The notes beneath the pieces were generated by a model. The model saw only the letters and a program-made list of their open reading frames with translations, was not told the origin of the DNA and did no database searches. From Palleronia abyssalis (lineage in GTDB: Bacteria; Pseudomonadota; Alphaproteobacteria; Rhodobacterales; Rhodobacteraceae), in NCBI RefSeq assembly GCF_900302445.1, contig NZ_ONZF01000010.1:62001-126000 (forward strand): a stretch of DNA of 64,000 bases, given 5' to 3'. How positions within the stretch are numbered: position 1 is the stretch's first letter; each line of letters begins with the position of its first letter. The position numbers and the translations under genes are program-made. Below, one piece after another: positions 40,408-49,328 of this stretch.

Positions 40408-42399
40408 ATGACACCTGAGATCGGACAATTCGCACTTATCCTGGCGCTTGCCGTCGCGATTGTTCAAAGCATCCTGCCAATTGTCGGGGCAAGCACGGGG
40501 CGCGTGCTTTGGATGGAAAGTGCCAAGACGACAGCCGCGCTGCAGCTGGTGTTGGTTGCCATGGCATTCGGCGCACTCATGCGATCATTTGTTGTCAGTG
40601 ACTTCACGGTTCGAAACGTGGTGGAGAATTCCCACTCGCTGAAGCCGATGATCTTCAAGTTTGCGGGCACCTGGGGCAGTCACGAAGGGTCCCTACTTCT
40701 CTGGACCCTTATTCTCGTACTTTTCGGAGCTGGGGTCGCGCTGCTGGGCAGAAACATTCCGGTTGGTCTCAAAGCGCGAACTCTATCCGTTCAAGCCTGG
40801 ATCAGCGTCGGTTTCCTGAGCTTCATGCTCTTTACATCCAATCCGTTCGAGCGGGTGTTTCCGCCGCCTCTGGATGGCACAGACCTTAATCCTCTGCTGC
40901 AGGACATCGGGTTGGCGATGCATCCCCCGCTCTTGTATTTTGGGTATGTCGGCTTCTCGATCGTCTTCTCCTTTGCGGTCGCGGCTCTGATAGAGGGTCG
41001 GGTGGATCCCGCATGGGCGCGTTGGGTGCGGCCTTGGACTCTGACGGCCTGGATCAGCCTCACTGCGGGGATCGCACTCGGCTCTTGGTGGGCCTATTAC
41101 GAACTTGGCTGGGGCGGCTGGTGGTTTTGGGACCCGGTTGAAAACGCATCCTTCATGCCATGGCTGCTGGGTACAGCACTCCTGCACTCCGCTATCGTCA
41201 CGGAAAAGCGGGACACGTTCAAAAGCTGGACCATTCTTTTGGCCATCCTGACCTTTTCGCTGTCACTTCTGGGGACATTTATCGTCCGGTCCGGCATTTT
41301 GACATCCGTTCACGCGTTCGCGGTCGACCCGGCGCGCGGCGTGTACATTCTCGGCCTTCTTGGCGTGACCATTGTCGGCTCACTGACACTTTACGCATGG
41401 CGCGCGCCTCAGCTTGGATCGGGTGGCGTCTTTCGGCCAATCAGCCGCGAGGCCGGGCTTTTGCTCAACAACCTTCTGCTCGCGACCGCAACGGCGACCG
41501 TCCTTTTTGGAACACTCTATCCATTGTTTGTGGAAGCGGTGACTGAAGAAAAGATCTCTGTAGGACCACCGTATTTCAACGCGACGTTTATCCCTTTCAT
41601 GCTGCCGCTCGTCATTATAATGGGAGTTGGCCCATTCCTGTCTTGGAAACGGGCCGATCTTCCCGGTATCTGGCAGCGGCTGCGCTGGGTTTTTGGTATC
41701 GCGATTGGTATTGCGGGGATCGTTTGGTACCTTCAGACAGACGGGCCCCTGCTTGCCGTGGTCTCGATAGGGATTGCAGCCTGGGTTTTTTTTGCGACGT
41801 TGCGCGAATGGACGCTGCGCATCAAGCTCTTTAATTTACCGCTTTCACAGTCTCTGCGTCGCGCACGAAACCTGCCGCGCGCTGCGCACGGTATGACGCT
41901 CGCGCATCTCGGCGTTGCAATGCTTGTGCTTGGATTCGTAGGTTCAACTGCTTGGAAAGAAGAACGTGTTCTTTTCGCAGAACCGCGGACGACCGTAGAA
42001 ATCGCCGGTTTTGAGGTAGTATTTGACGGCGTCGAACGGTTGCGTGGTCCAAACTACATCGCACAACAAGGCCAGCTTCGCGTCTTGAAAGATGGACGGG
42101 AGATTGCGCTTCTTCGTCCGGAGCGCAGAAGCTATCCGGTCGCGGGGACTTCAACAACCGAATCTGCAATCAGATCAACGCTCACCGGAGATCTCTACGT
42201 CACCATCAGTGAGCCCGCGGCCGATACGGCGTCGGGCCAGTGGAATTTGCGCGTTCTCTACGAGCCACTGGTCAACTGGATATGGATCGGAGCGATGATG
42301 CTGGTGCTTGGCGGGTCCCTTTCGCTATCGGACCGCAGATTGCGGGTGGGTGCGCCGTCGCCAAAAAGCCGGTCGTCAGCGCTTCGACCGGCGGAATGA
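40408..42399 (+). CDS. ccmF: Cytochrome c maturation heme lyase CcmF
   Basis: The 663-residue membrane protein has about 14 helices and the tryptophan-rich heme-handling motif GWGGWWFWDPVENASFMPW, with conserved His residues in flanking loops. CcmF attaches heme from CcmE to apocytochrome c. I chose ATG 40408 behind AGGAGA. ccmABCDE are not in the window, so this block must rely on copies elsewhere. Confidence 0.95.
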   Translation: MTPEIGQFALILALAVAIVQSILPIVGASTGRVLWMESAKTTAALQLVLVAMAFGALMRSFVVSDFTVRNVVENSHSLKPMIFKFAGTWGSHEGSLLLWTLILVLFGAGVALLGRNIPVGLKARTLSVQAWISVGFLSFMLFTSNPFERVFPPPLDGTDLNPLLQDIGLAMHPPLLYFGYVGFSIVFSFAVAALIEGRVDPAWARWVRPWTLTAWISLTAGIALGSWWAYYELGWGGWWFWDPVENASFMPWLLGTALLHSAIVTEKRDTFKSWTILLAILTFSLSLLGTFIVRSGILTSVHAFAVDPARGVYILGLLGVTIVGSLTLYAWRAPQLGSGGVFRPISREAGLLLNNLLLATATATVLFGTLYPLFVEAVTEEKISVGPPYFNATFIPFMLPLVIIMGVGPFLSWKRADLPGIWQRLRWVFGIAIGIAGIVWYLQTDGPLLAVVSIGIAAWVFFATLREWTLRIKLFNLPLSQSLRRARNLPRAAHGMTLAHLGVAMLVLGFVGSTAWKEERVLFAEPRTTVEIAGFEVVFDGVERLRGPNYIAQQGQLRVLKDGREIALLRPERRSYPVAGTSTTESAIRSTLTGDLYVTISEPAADTASGQWNLRVLYEPLVNWIWIGAMMLVLGGSLSLSDRRLRVGAPSPKSRSSALRPAE

Positions 42400-42400
42400 T

Positions 42401-42955
42401 ATGATGAAGAAAATCCTTCTCGCGATGCCAGCGCTGGTCGCAGTGATCTTGGGTGGATTTTTGTTCTGGGGGCTAAACCCGGCCCGAGATCCTAACGCAA
42501 TCCCTTCCGCTTTGGTCTCCGAACCAGTTCCGGACTTTGAACTTCCACCGGTAGAGGGCACGCAGACACCCGGACTGTCGACCGCAGCTCTTCGTAGCAT
42601 TGGCGAGCCGGTTTTGGTCAATGTATTCGCTTCATGGTGCGTGCCCTGTCGTGCTGAGCATGCGGTGCTAACCAGGCTTGTTGAACAAGACGGTATTCGG
42701 CTGATGGGGATTAACTACATGGACAAACCAGCAGATGCCGCAAACTGGCTGGAGGAGCTTGGCAACCCCTATGAAAGGATCGGATCAGACAGCGAGGGCC
42801 GGGTCGGTATCGAATGGGGTATTTCGGGGGTGCCTGAGACGTTTGTGATCGATGCAAACGATATCGTAGTATATCGCTACGTTGGTCCCATTGTGACGCC
42901 AGAGGCACAGGATGAAATTCGTGCTGCGTTGGCCGCAGCAGGTGGTCAATCATGA
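42401..42955 (+). CDS. ccmG: Thiol:disulfide reductase CcmG/DsbE
   Basis: The 184-residue protein has one N-terminal anchor (ILLAMPALVAVILGGFLFW) and a thioredoxin fold with the active site ASWCVPCRAEH and the CcmG-type acidic insert (GRVGIEWGISGVPETFVID). It reduces apocytochrome cysteines before heme ligation. It starts one base after the ccmF stop and overlaps ccmH by four bases. Confidence 0.94.
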   Translation: MMKKILLAMPALVAVILGGFLFWGLNPARDPNAIPSALVSEPVPDFELPPVEGTQTPGLSTAALRSIGEPVLVNVFASWCVPCRAEHAVLTRLVEQDGIRLMGINYMDKPADAANWLEELGNPYERIGSDSEGRVGIEWGISGVPETFVIDANDIVVYRYVGPIVTPEAQDEIRAALAAAGGQS

Positions 42956-43437
42956 AGAGTTGGCTCTATTCACTGGTGCTGGTGCTTGCCGCAACAACCG
43001 CGGCATGGGCTGTGGAGCCAGATGAGTTGCTGGATGATCCAGTGCTTGAGTCGCGCGCCCGGGAGCTCTCAAAGCAGCTACGCTGCGTTGTCTGCCAGAA
43101 TCAGGATATCGATAGCTCAAATGCGGGTGTTGCCCGAACGATGCGCACCTTGCTGCGCGAACGTCTGATTGCAGGTGAAACAAATGACGAGATCATTGCG
43201 TTTTTCGTAGATCGATATGGTGACTTCGTCCTGTTCAGGCCGCGCCTGAAACCCGCCACGTATCTGTTGTGGTTCGGACCAGCGGTTCTTTTTGCCGCTG
43301 GGATTGGCGTTGTCTTTGTCACAATCAGGCGCCGAAGCAGGGCCGTTCTTGATGGCACTGCTGATCCACTGAGCCCCGATGAAGAGCGTGAGTTCAAAGC
43401 CATTTTTCATGAAAATGAAGGACGGAGAGACCCATGA
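42952..43437 (+). CDS. ccmH: Cytochrome c maturation protein CcmH
   Basis: The 161-residue protein has a signal peptide (MKSWLYSLVLVLAATTAAWA), the active motif LRCVVCQNQDIDSSNA and one later helix (YLLWFGPAVLFAAGIGVVFV). It works with CcmG and CcmF on apocytochrome thiols. Four-base overlaps on both sides show a co-translated operon. Confidence 0.95.
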   Translation: MKSWLYSLVLVLAATTAAWAVEPDELLDDPVLESRARELSKQLRCVVCQNQDIDSSNAGVARTMRTLLRERLIAGETNDEIIAFFVDRYGDFVLFRPRLKPATYLLWFGPAVLFAAGIGVVFVTIRRRSRAVLDGTADPLSPDEEREFKAIFHENEGRRDP

Positions 43438-44585
43438 TTTGGTTGGTATTATGCGCTATGGCATCCATCACTGTCCTTCTGTTCTTGTCCGGTCTCTATC
43501 GAACGGGTGAAGTCCTGAACAGAAAGGATGGAGCGTTGGTTATCCTCAAGGATCAGCTTTCCGAAATTGATACTGATCAAGAGCGGAATCTGATATCCGT
43601 TACCGAGGCCGAAGCGGCCAGGGTTGAAATCAAACGCCGCATTCTGGCTGCCGGTCGGCTTGCGACACGTGAGTCGTCGCGCGCAAGTGGGCGAAGCACC
43701 ATCTTCGCGTCCGCCATTGCCACGCCCTTGGTAGCCTTCGCTCTGTATTCTCAAATCGGCTCGCCACAGATCGAAAGCCAGCCTCTGGCGTCTCGCGCAT
43801 CTGAAACCCAGCAAGCCGCAAACCTCTCAGAGTTGACCCAGAGACTAAAAACCCGGCTTGAAGCAGACGAGTCTGGTGGACCAAGTGATGGTTGGGTTCT
43901 GCTCGGTCAGACCTATATGCGTATGGCTCGTTACGATGATGCCGCCGATGCATTCGAACGCGTCACTTTCCGCGACAATGCAGATATCTCAACCCTGTTG
44001 CTATATGCCGAGGCCTTGATCGCAGCCGAGAACGGGATCGTGACGCCGCAAGCGGAAAGCGTGATCGAACGTGCATCGGAGATGGACCCTGATGATCCAG
44101 GCCCAATTTTCTATAGGGCCCGGATCCTCGAACAGGACGGGATTCCAGATGAAGCGAGGGCGCTTTTGATCGAGCGTCTCGAGAGAGCGGATCGCGCCTA
44201 TCCGTGGATGGAGCTTTTCCTGTCTGTCGCCAACCGATTGGGGGAACAGATCGGAGAGAACCCTGTCGCCCTAGCAGATTTCTTTCCGGACTCTCGGGAC
44301 GCGCGTGGCCCCCGTGCGGCCGATGTCGAGGCCGCACAGGATATGTCAGTCGAGGAGCGCAGCGCTTTTGTCCGCTCCATGGTTGACCGCCTGGCGGCGC
44401 GATTGGCAGACGACCCAGACGATCTTGAAGGATGGCTACGGCTTGCAGAAGCGTACAGTGTATTGGGTGACTTTGATGCTGCCCAGAACGCCGCCGACAA
44501 AGCGCGCAGCTTGGCCGAAAGCCTTCCGGAAACGGACCCTACGCGTGCCGCCGCCACGGCCCGATTGGACCGGATCAAAAAATAG
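43434..44585 (+). CDS. ccmI: Cytochrome c maturation chaperone CcmI (TPR protein)
   Basis: The 383-residue protein has two N-terminal helices (MIWLVLCAMASITVLLFLSGL; STIFASAIATPLVAFALYSQI), the CcmI-type linker DQLSEIDTDQERNLIS and a periplasmic TPR domain (SDGWVLLGQTYMRMARYDDAADAFERV and following repeats). It binds apocytochrome c and presents it to the heme lyase. It ends the ccm operon and is convergent with the DsbD-like gene. Confidence 0.92.
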   Translation: MIWLVLCAMASITVLLFLSGLYRTGEVLNRKDGALVILKDQLSEIDTDQERNLISVTEAEAARVEIKRRILAAGRLATRESSRASGRSTIFASAIATPLVAFALYSQIGSPQIESQPLASRASETQQAANLSELTQRLKTRLEADESGGPSDGWVLLGQTYMRMARYDDAADAFERVTFRDNADISTLLLYAEALIAAENGIVTPQAESVIERASEMDPDDPGPIFYRARILEQDGIPDEARALLIERLERADRAYPWMELFLSVANRLGEQIGENPVALADFFPDSRDARGPRAADVEAAQDMSVEERSAFVRSMVDRLAARLADDPDDLEGWLRLAEAYSVLGDFDAAQNAADKARSLAESLPETDPTRAAATARLDRIKK

Positions 44586-44643
44586 ATTGGGGCCACGAGG
44601 TCTCAGATACATAACAGCTTTCTTTTCGCCTGAAACTGAACCA

Positions 44644-44679
44644 TTGCAGGTTCCACCTCTCTGGAGCAATGCAGGCGCT
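44644..44679. terminator. Weak bidirectional terminator candidate
   Basis: CATTGC and GCAATG pair around an inner TCC/GGA and are followed by GCGCTTTTTC. It sits between convergent genes, where a terminator is expected, but the stem is short and bulged. Confidence 0.3.
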
Positions 44680-44682
44680 TTT

Positions 44683-46785
44683 TCATCGTTTTCCGACGCC
44701 GCTGAGATTGGCAGCCGACAGCGCTTCGAGAACGGCATCCGCGGATAGCAATTCAGATAAAATGATGCCTTCAGGCGCATCTGGACCGTAGACGATGTTG
44801 AACGGAATTGCGTATCTGCCGTGCGCCTCGAGATAGGATTGGATTTTCGCGTCCGGTCGCGTCCAATCCGCGCGCATCGCAATCACTCCTTCTTCGCCAA
44901 GTGCTCCTAAAACTGGTTCACGATCCAGGACCAGGGTTTTGTTTGCTTTACAAGTGATGCACCAATCCGCAGTAACGTCCACGAATACAGTTTTGCCCTG
45001 CGACACTTCACGCGCGATCCGGGACCGGTCGAACTCGACCCAGTAAGAAGTGATCGAGTCTGTTACATCATCGGAGCTTTTTGGCAGCAGTGCAGGGGCC
45101 GCCAATGTCATGCCCAAAACCGCAGTCATTCCCCACAGCAAACCGTTACGAGGCTGAACCTGATAGGCTCTCGCCGCCAGTACGATGAGCCCAAGACCCA
45201 GCAGTACCAGGCCTGTGAGGGTTGGCGACGTCACACCAATCAAGACCCAGCATAGCCATGCAACGGTTCCGGCAAGCAGCAATCCGAGAACGATCTTCAC
45301 GCTTATCATCCAGGGTCCCGGTTTGGGCAGTCGGGACAGGAAACCAGGCCAAGCGGCAACCAGAATATATGGCAGTGCAAGCCCAATCCCCATTGCTGTG
45401 AAAACCGCAAGTATATCGCCTGTCGTGCCAGAAAGGGCGAAGGCAATGGCTGTCCCCAGCAACGGGGCGGAACACGGCGTTGCAAGTATCGCAGCCAGAG
45501 CGCCGGTGGAGAAGTCTTCGGCATACCCCTGCCCAAAGCGGCCAGATAGCCTAACCATCCAGCTGCTGGGCAAAGAAATTTCAAAAACTCCAAACAAATT
45601 TGCCGCGAAGAGTCCCACAACGAGTATGAGTGCGATCAGGAAATATGCATTCTGAAACTGCACACCCCACCCAACGGCATATCCGAGCGTCTGCAGCGCT
45701 ATGACCGCCAAGGCCAGCACCCACATGAAAGCAACGGTTCCCCCAGCCGTAGCGAGAAACCCCGCGCGCAATTGTGAAACGGAGCGATTCTTCATTCGGA
45801 GCGCCGATCCGAATTTGATCGATAGAACTGGCAAGACGCATGGCATTACGTTCAGTACCAACCCTCCTAGGAAGGACAGCAAGAGAATCGGGAAAAACTG
45901 ACCCCTATCTTGGCTGGTCTCGGATGCGTAAGGTGGCGCAGGTACAACGTCGGTAGTGTTCACATCATCGAATGTAACCGCGACATCCTCGTCTACGACC
46001 GTAATTCGAAGGGAGGTTTGTTCCTCGCTTAACGCGAGAATCGGGATACTTGCCCAGAGACCGGTGCGATCACTTGTAAGGCGGATGTCGGGTGCGCCGA
46101 ATGCAGAGCCTGCACCAAACTCTGGAAAAAGATCGGGATTGTTCCAGCCAGAAGGCCGCGTCATTTGAACAACCAATGCCTGATCCTGCTTCAGCGATGC
46201 GCCCGAGACCGCTATTGCACTTTCTGGCCCTGCAACAGGTACGCGAGCGGCCCATGTCGCGATATCGGTCGCGGCTTTCGCATCGACGCCCGTTCCCAAT
46301 GGCACAGGGAGTGTCAATTCAAACCTTTCCGGAATGCACACATTGGAGCAGATCAGCAGATCGACGAGTCCCTTCAGCTCGGCCGCTCGATCAGAGTTCG
46401 CAAGCCGCAACTGCAATGGAAATATTACTTGTTTGGCATAGCCGAAATTTTCAATTCCGAAGGCGCGGAAACGCGTGGGTGCGGGCCAAAGCATGTCGAC
46501 GGATTCAAGGTTTGTGGACCCCTTCCAATCGATCTCCGGCGGCAGGCCAACCTCGCCGGGCGACCGCCAGTACGCTTTCCATCCTTCCTCCAGTTCAATC
46601 TTTAAACCCGCCGAAAGGAACTGCGATCCCGGGGCGATTCCTGCTTCCGCGACGATCAAGCGCGCCGTCAGTACTTCGGAACGATACGCATTGGATTCCA
46701 AGGCGCGAACAGGGCTTGCCACTAAAACAAGAAAGAGTGCGAGACTGACAAGCAATCCCTGATACCCTGCCAAGGTTATACGCAT
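44683..46785 (-). CDS. DsbD/ScsB-type protein-disulfide reductase
   Basis: The 700-residue protein has a signal peptide, a periplasmic N-terminal domain of about 250 residues with LICSNVCIPERFEL, and an eight-helix CcdA-like core with Cys in NVMPCVLPVLSIKF and LATPCSAPLLGTAIAF. A C-terminal thioredoxin domain has DWCITCKANK. The layout is that of ScsB, the copper-tolerance branch of DsbD. It passes cytoplasmic reducing power to periplasmic proteins such as CcmG. ATG 46785 behind GAGG was chosen. Confidence 0.9.
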   Translation of the reverse strand: MRITLAGYQGLLVSLALFLVLVASPVRALESNAYRSEVLTARLIVAEAGIAPGSQFLSAGLKIELEEGWKAYWRSPGEVGLPPEIDWKGSTNLESVDMLWPAPTRFRAFGIENFGYAKQVIFPLQLRLANSDRAAELKGLVDLLICSNVCIPERFELTLPVPLGTGVDAKAATDIATWAARVPVAGPESAIAVSGASLKQDQALVVQMTRPSGWNNPDLFPEFGAGSAFGAPDIRLTSDRTGLWASIPILALSEEQTSLRITVVDEDVAVTFDDVNTTDVVPAPPYASETSQDRGQFFPILLLSFLGGLVLNVMPCVLPVLSIKFGSALRMKNRSVSQLRAGFLATAGGTVAFMWVLALAVIALQTLGYAVGWGVQFQNAYFLIALILVVGLFAANLFGVFEISLPSSWMVRLSGRFGQGYAEDFSTGALAAILATPCSAPLLGTAIAFALSGTTGDILAVFTAMGIGLALPYILVAAWPGFLSRLPKPGPWMISVKIVLGLLLAGTVAWLCWVLIGVTSPTLTGLVLLGLGLIVLAARAYQVQPRNGLLWGMTAVLGMTLAAPALLPKSSDDVTDSITSYWVEFDRSRIAREVSQGKTVFVDVTADWCITCKANKTLVLDREPVLGALGEEGVIAMRADWTRPDAKIQSYLEAHGRYAIPFNIVYGPDAPEGIILSELLSADAVLEALSAANLSGVGKR

Positions 46786-47098
46786 ATTCTGACCTCTTTT
46801 TTCTTCGCGCTCAGTCTCGGGAAGTTGCTGCAACGTGCTGTTCTCGAACGCGTTGCGATGCCGTCACCCCTCAAACAGTAGGCCCAGACAAGACTCCGAA
46901 TAGCTAGGCGACAGCGATGCTCGTTTGGGCTTCCTGCAAAACAGTCTTTTTTCTGCGTCGAACACAAATTTGACCCGCTCTCCATGGTGTCGCGCTTATA
47001 GGCTAACGCTGTTTAAAGGTAAGTCCTCAACTAACTTTTCACGGTACCTCCGATAGTTCACCCGTCGAGTCTCGACGCCGGGCGGCAAAATAGTTAGA
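46786..47098. other. Gap without a gene I can support
   Basis: The 313 bases between the DsbD-like gene and the SCO remnant hold only a Cys/Arg-rich minus-strand open frame with no ribosome binding site or recognisable motif. They are probably the promoter region of the DsbD-like gene plus scar sequence from the SCO duplication. Confidence 0.4.
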
Positions 47099-47179
47099 TC
47101 ACTGGAACAGCCAGATGAAAACGAACGCCGCCGCGCCCGCCAACATCCACAATACCTTCTGAAGACCTGAAAGCCTCAC
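47099..47179 (-). pseudogene. Truncated second copy of the SCO gene (first 26 codons)
   Basis: On the minus strand a GTG opens MRLSGLQKVLWMLAGAAAFVFIWLFQ and stops. The first 24 residues match the SCO protein encoded at 39.2-39.8 kb with few changes. Bases 47106-47254 align without gaps to 39745-39893 with about nine mismatches by eye, including the promoter. Only the 5' end of the gene was copied or survives. Confidence 0.82.
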
Positions 47180-47215
47180 GCCGCTCCGCCCGAACTTGAT
47201 TCTATATTTTGTGTG

Positions 47216-47246
47216 CGTTTACATCCTCTAGCTACTGTAGGTTCAA
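47216..47246 (-). promoter_or_regulatory. MerR-type promoter, duplicated, in front of the SCO remnant
   Basis: TTGAAC (47246-47241), a 19-base spacer with CTACAGTAGCTAGAG and TAAACG (47221-47216) are identical to the promoter at 39855-39885. It now drives only a 26-codon remnant and possibly the DsbD-like gene 430 bases further on. Confidence 0.7.
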
Positions 47247-47317
47247 GCGTGATTGTCATCGGTCGGCCAACAATCACCGATCTGTGAAACTCAGGTGAAG
47301 CTTGTGATTCGCACCGC

Positions 47318-47348
47318 ATAAAGCTACACCCACTGTAGGTAATGTGGG
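47318..47348 (+). promoter_or_regulatory. MerR-type operator at the merR gene itself
   Basis: The dyad CTACACCCACTGTAG sits in the same register as at the other sites but with a poor -35 (ATAAAG). It lies directly before the merR ATG, which suggests autoregulation. Confidence 0.55.
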
Positions 47349-47356
47349 GAGCGGAA

Positions 47357-47785
47357 ATGCTGACGATTGGGACGCTGGCGAAGAAGACCGGAACAAAGGT
47401 GCAGACCATCCGGTATTACGAGCAGATCGGACTTATGCCTGAGCCCGGCAGGACCGGGGGGGGCCAACGACGCTATGGCGACGCCGAACTCGACCGCTTG
47501 TCATTCGTCCGGCACGCACGGCAACTGGGATTCTCGTTGGACGCGATCCGTGAGCTCCTCGATCTCAGCGATCATCCGGGAAAGTCCTGCGCGGAGGCGG
47601 ATGCAATAGCCCGTCGGCAACTCAAACAGGTCGAGCAACGATTGGCGCGGCTCGAGGCGCTGCGGACGGAATTGAAGCGGATGGTGCATGAGTGCAGCGG
47701 CGGGCAGACTTCAGACTGCCGTGTGCTCGAGGTGCTGCGTGACCATTCCGAATGCCTGACCGAGCATGAACAAATCGGTGCCTGA
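47357..47785 (+). CDS. MerR-family divalent metal sensor (ZntR/CadR/PbrR-like)
   Basis: The 142-residue activator has an N-terminal HTH (LTIGTLAKKTGTKVQTIRYYEQIGL), a coiled dimerisation helix (KQVEQRLARLEALRTELKRMV) and a metal loop. Cys78 (GKSCAEAD), Cys113 and Cys121 (ECSGGQTSDCRVLEVL) are present. Position 78 is Ser in CueR-type copper sensors and Cys in Zn/Cd/Pb sensors, so a divalent metal is expected. The GGGGAG site supports ATG 47357. It is the best candidate to control the MerR-type promoters across the window. Confidence 0.9.
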   Translation: MLTIGTLAKKTGTKVQTIRYYEQIGLMPEPGRTGGGQRRYGDAELDRLSFVRHARQLGFSLDAIRELLDLSDHPGKSCAEADAIARRQLKQVEQRLARLEALRTELKRMVHECSGGQTSDCRVLEVLRDHSECLTEHEQIGA

Positions 47786-47867
47786 GCTATTTTGAGGACC
47801 TTTGATCGGAACGCAGAAAGCCCGGTGTTAGTTACTTATTGGCAATTTAATAATTTGGATACCCGGC

Positions 47868-48488
47868 ATGGCGGAGCAGAGAAACGCAACGGAAAGACGC
47901 ACACTCTGGATCGTGCTGGGTCTCAACATCGGGCTGGCAATCGCTTTCTTCGCCTCGGGCGCATTCGGCGATTCAAGCGCGCTTATCGCCAATGGCCTCG
48001 ACAATCTGTCGGACAGTTTCGTCTACGCGATCAGCCTCTTCGCGCTGTCCCGCTCGGCCAAGTGGAAGCGCGGAGCGGCGAACGTTTCGGGCGGCCTGCT
48101 GATCCTCTTCGCCCTTGGCATCCTGTATGACGCCTGGCGCCGCTACGTCGGCGGATCGGATCCTCTTGGCACGATCATGATTGTCATGGCGCTGGTAGCG
48201 GCGGCCATCAACGCACTTTGCGTCTGGCTGCTGGCACGGCTTCGCGATCCAGACGTGAACATCCGAGCGGCGAATACCTTCAGCTGGAACGACTTCGCGG
48301 CCAATCTCGGAATCGTCGTCGCAGGCGGGCTCGTGGCTTGGCTCGGAACGAACTGGCCGGACCTTGTCGTGGGCGTGATTGTCGCCGGCATCGCGGCCTG
48401 GGGTGGCGTCGGTATCCTGAAAGACGCGCATGGTGAACACCACAAGGCGGTGCACGATGACAATCAGGCAAGTGAGGACATCGCCTGA
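47868..48488 (+). CDS. CDF-like cation transporter
   Basis: The 206-residue membrane protein has a CDF-type helix with two Asp (ALIANGLDNLSDSFVYAISLFAL), the segment IMIVMALVAAAINALCVWLL, a second metal-site helix (SWNDFAANLGIVVAGGLVAWLG) and a His-rich tail (DAHGEHHKAVHDD). It lacks the standard C-terminal domain. It lies 82 bases after merR in the same direction, and a decayed relative is at 22.5-22.9 kb. Confidence 0.87.
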   Translation: MAEQRNATERRTLWIVLGLNIGLAIAFFASGAFGDSSALIANGLDNLSDSFVYAISLFALSRSAKWKRGAANVSGGLLILFALGILYDAWRRYVGGSDPLGTIMIVMALVAAAINALCVWLLARLRDPDVNIRAANTFSWNDFAANLGIVVAGGLVAWLGTNWPDLVVGVIVAGIAAWGGVGILKDAHGEHHKAVHDDNQASEDIA

Positions 48489-48497
48489 AATCGGGGC

Positions 48498-48528
48498 TTG
48501 AAGCTATAGTGACTGTAGCAACTACATA
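48498..48528 (+). promoter_or_regulatory. MerR-type promoter of the transglutaminase-CDF operon
   Basis: TTGAAG (48498-48503), a 19-base spacer with CTATAGTGACTGTAG and a good -10 TACATA (48523-48528). Transcription would start near 48535, so the GTG at 48534 cannot be the start of the next gene; this decides for the GTG at 48558. Confidence 0.75.
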
Positions 48529-48557
48529 TTCTCGTGAACGATTCGAGGAGCTATCCC

Positions 48558-49328
48558 GTGAACCCCGCCGACCCTCATTCGGCCAAAACCCGGCTGCTGG
48601 ATTTTGACGCGACCTCAATTGCAAAACTGATCGAGGAGCGCGGCTGGGCAGACCTTCCCAGCGAGGACCGAACTGGGGCCATCTATGATTTCGTCAGGAA
48701 CGAGATTACCTTCGGCTACAACCGCGCCGACGACATTCCGGCGTCCGAGGTCCTCGCAGATGGCCACAGGCAGTGCAACACCAAGGGCACGCTCCTCATG
48801 GCCCTGCTGCGTGGCGTGGGAGTTCGCTGCCGACTGCACGGATTCACAATCCACAAGGCGCTTCAGAGAGGCGTCGTTCCGGAACTCGTCTATCCCCTCG
48901 CGCCGTCCGAAATCCTCCACTCCTGGGTAGAGGTGGACTTGGGGGACGGATGGGTCAATCTCGAAGGCTTCATCCTGGACGCGTCCTTCTTGCAAGCGTT
49001 GCAGCACGAATTCCGCGACACGGATAGTCTGTGCGGCTACGGGGTTGGAACGGAAAGTCTGAGCGCCCCGCCTGTCGCCTGGACCGGGAATGACACGTAC
49101 ATCCAGAAAACCGGTATTGCTCGCGATTTCGGAACCTTTGACGCGCCCGACGATTTCTACTCAAAGCACCGCCAGAACTTCGGATTTGTGCGCGACTTGC
49201 TCTATCGCCACGTCATCCGTCACTGGATGAATGCCAGGGTTCGCCGCATCCGCCGCCGAATCTTGCCGCCGGTCCCCGGATTCAATCGGCCGAACCACCG
49301 CCATGAGGAGACGAACCGTGCCGCATGA
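48558..49328 (+). CDS. Transglutaminase-like cysteine protease family protein
   Basis: The 256-residue protein has a transglutaminase-type core: the Cys in ADGHRQCNTKGTLLMALLRG, the His in EILHSWVEVDLGDGWVNLEG, and a following Asp in FILDASF. These fit a Cys-His-Asp triad. No signal peptide is seen. A GAGGAG site precedes the GTG. The 3' end overlaps the CDF transporter gene, so it shares the metal-regulated operon. Substrate and reaction are unknown; a protease or amide-bond enzyme is likely. Confidence 0.78.
   Translation: MNPADPHSAKTRLLDFDATSIAKLIEERGWADLPSEDRTGAIYDFVRNEITFGYNRADDIPASEVLADGHRQCNTKGTLLMALLRGVGVRCRLHGFTIHKALQRGVVPELVYPLAPSEILHSWVEVDLGDGWVNLEGFILDASFLQALQHEFRDTDSLCGYGVGTESLSAPPVAWTGNDTYIQKTGIARDFGTFDAPDDFYSKHRQNFGFVRDLLYRHVIRHWMNARVRRIRRRILPPVPGFNRPNHRHEETNRAA

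Noticed and set aside
40338-40418. 26-codon plus-strand frame overlapping the ccmF start, possible leader peptide
   Set aside because: No ribosome binding site and no regulatory hairpin; overlap with ccmF is probably chance.
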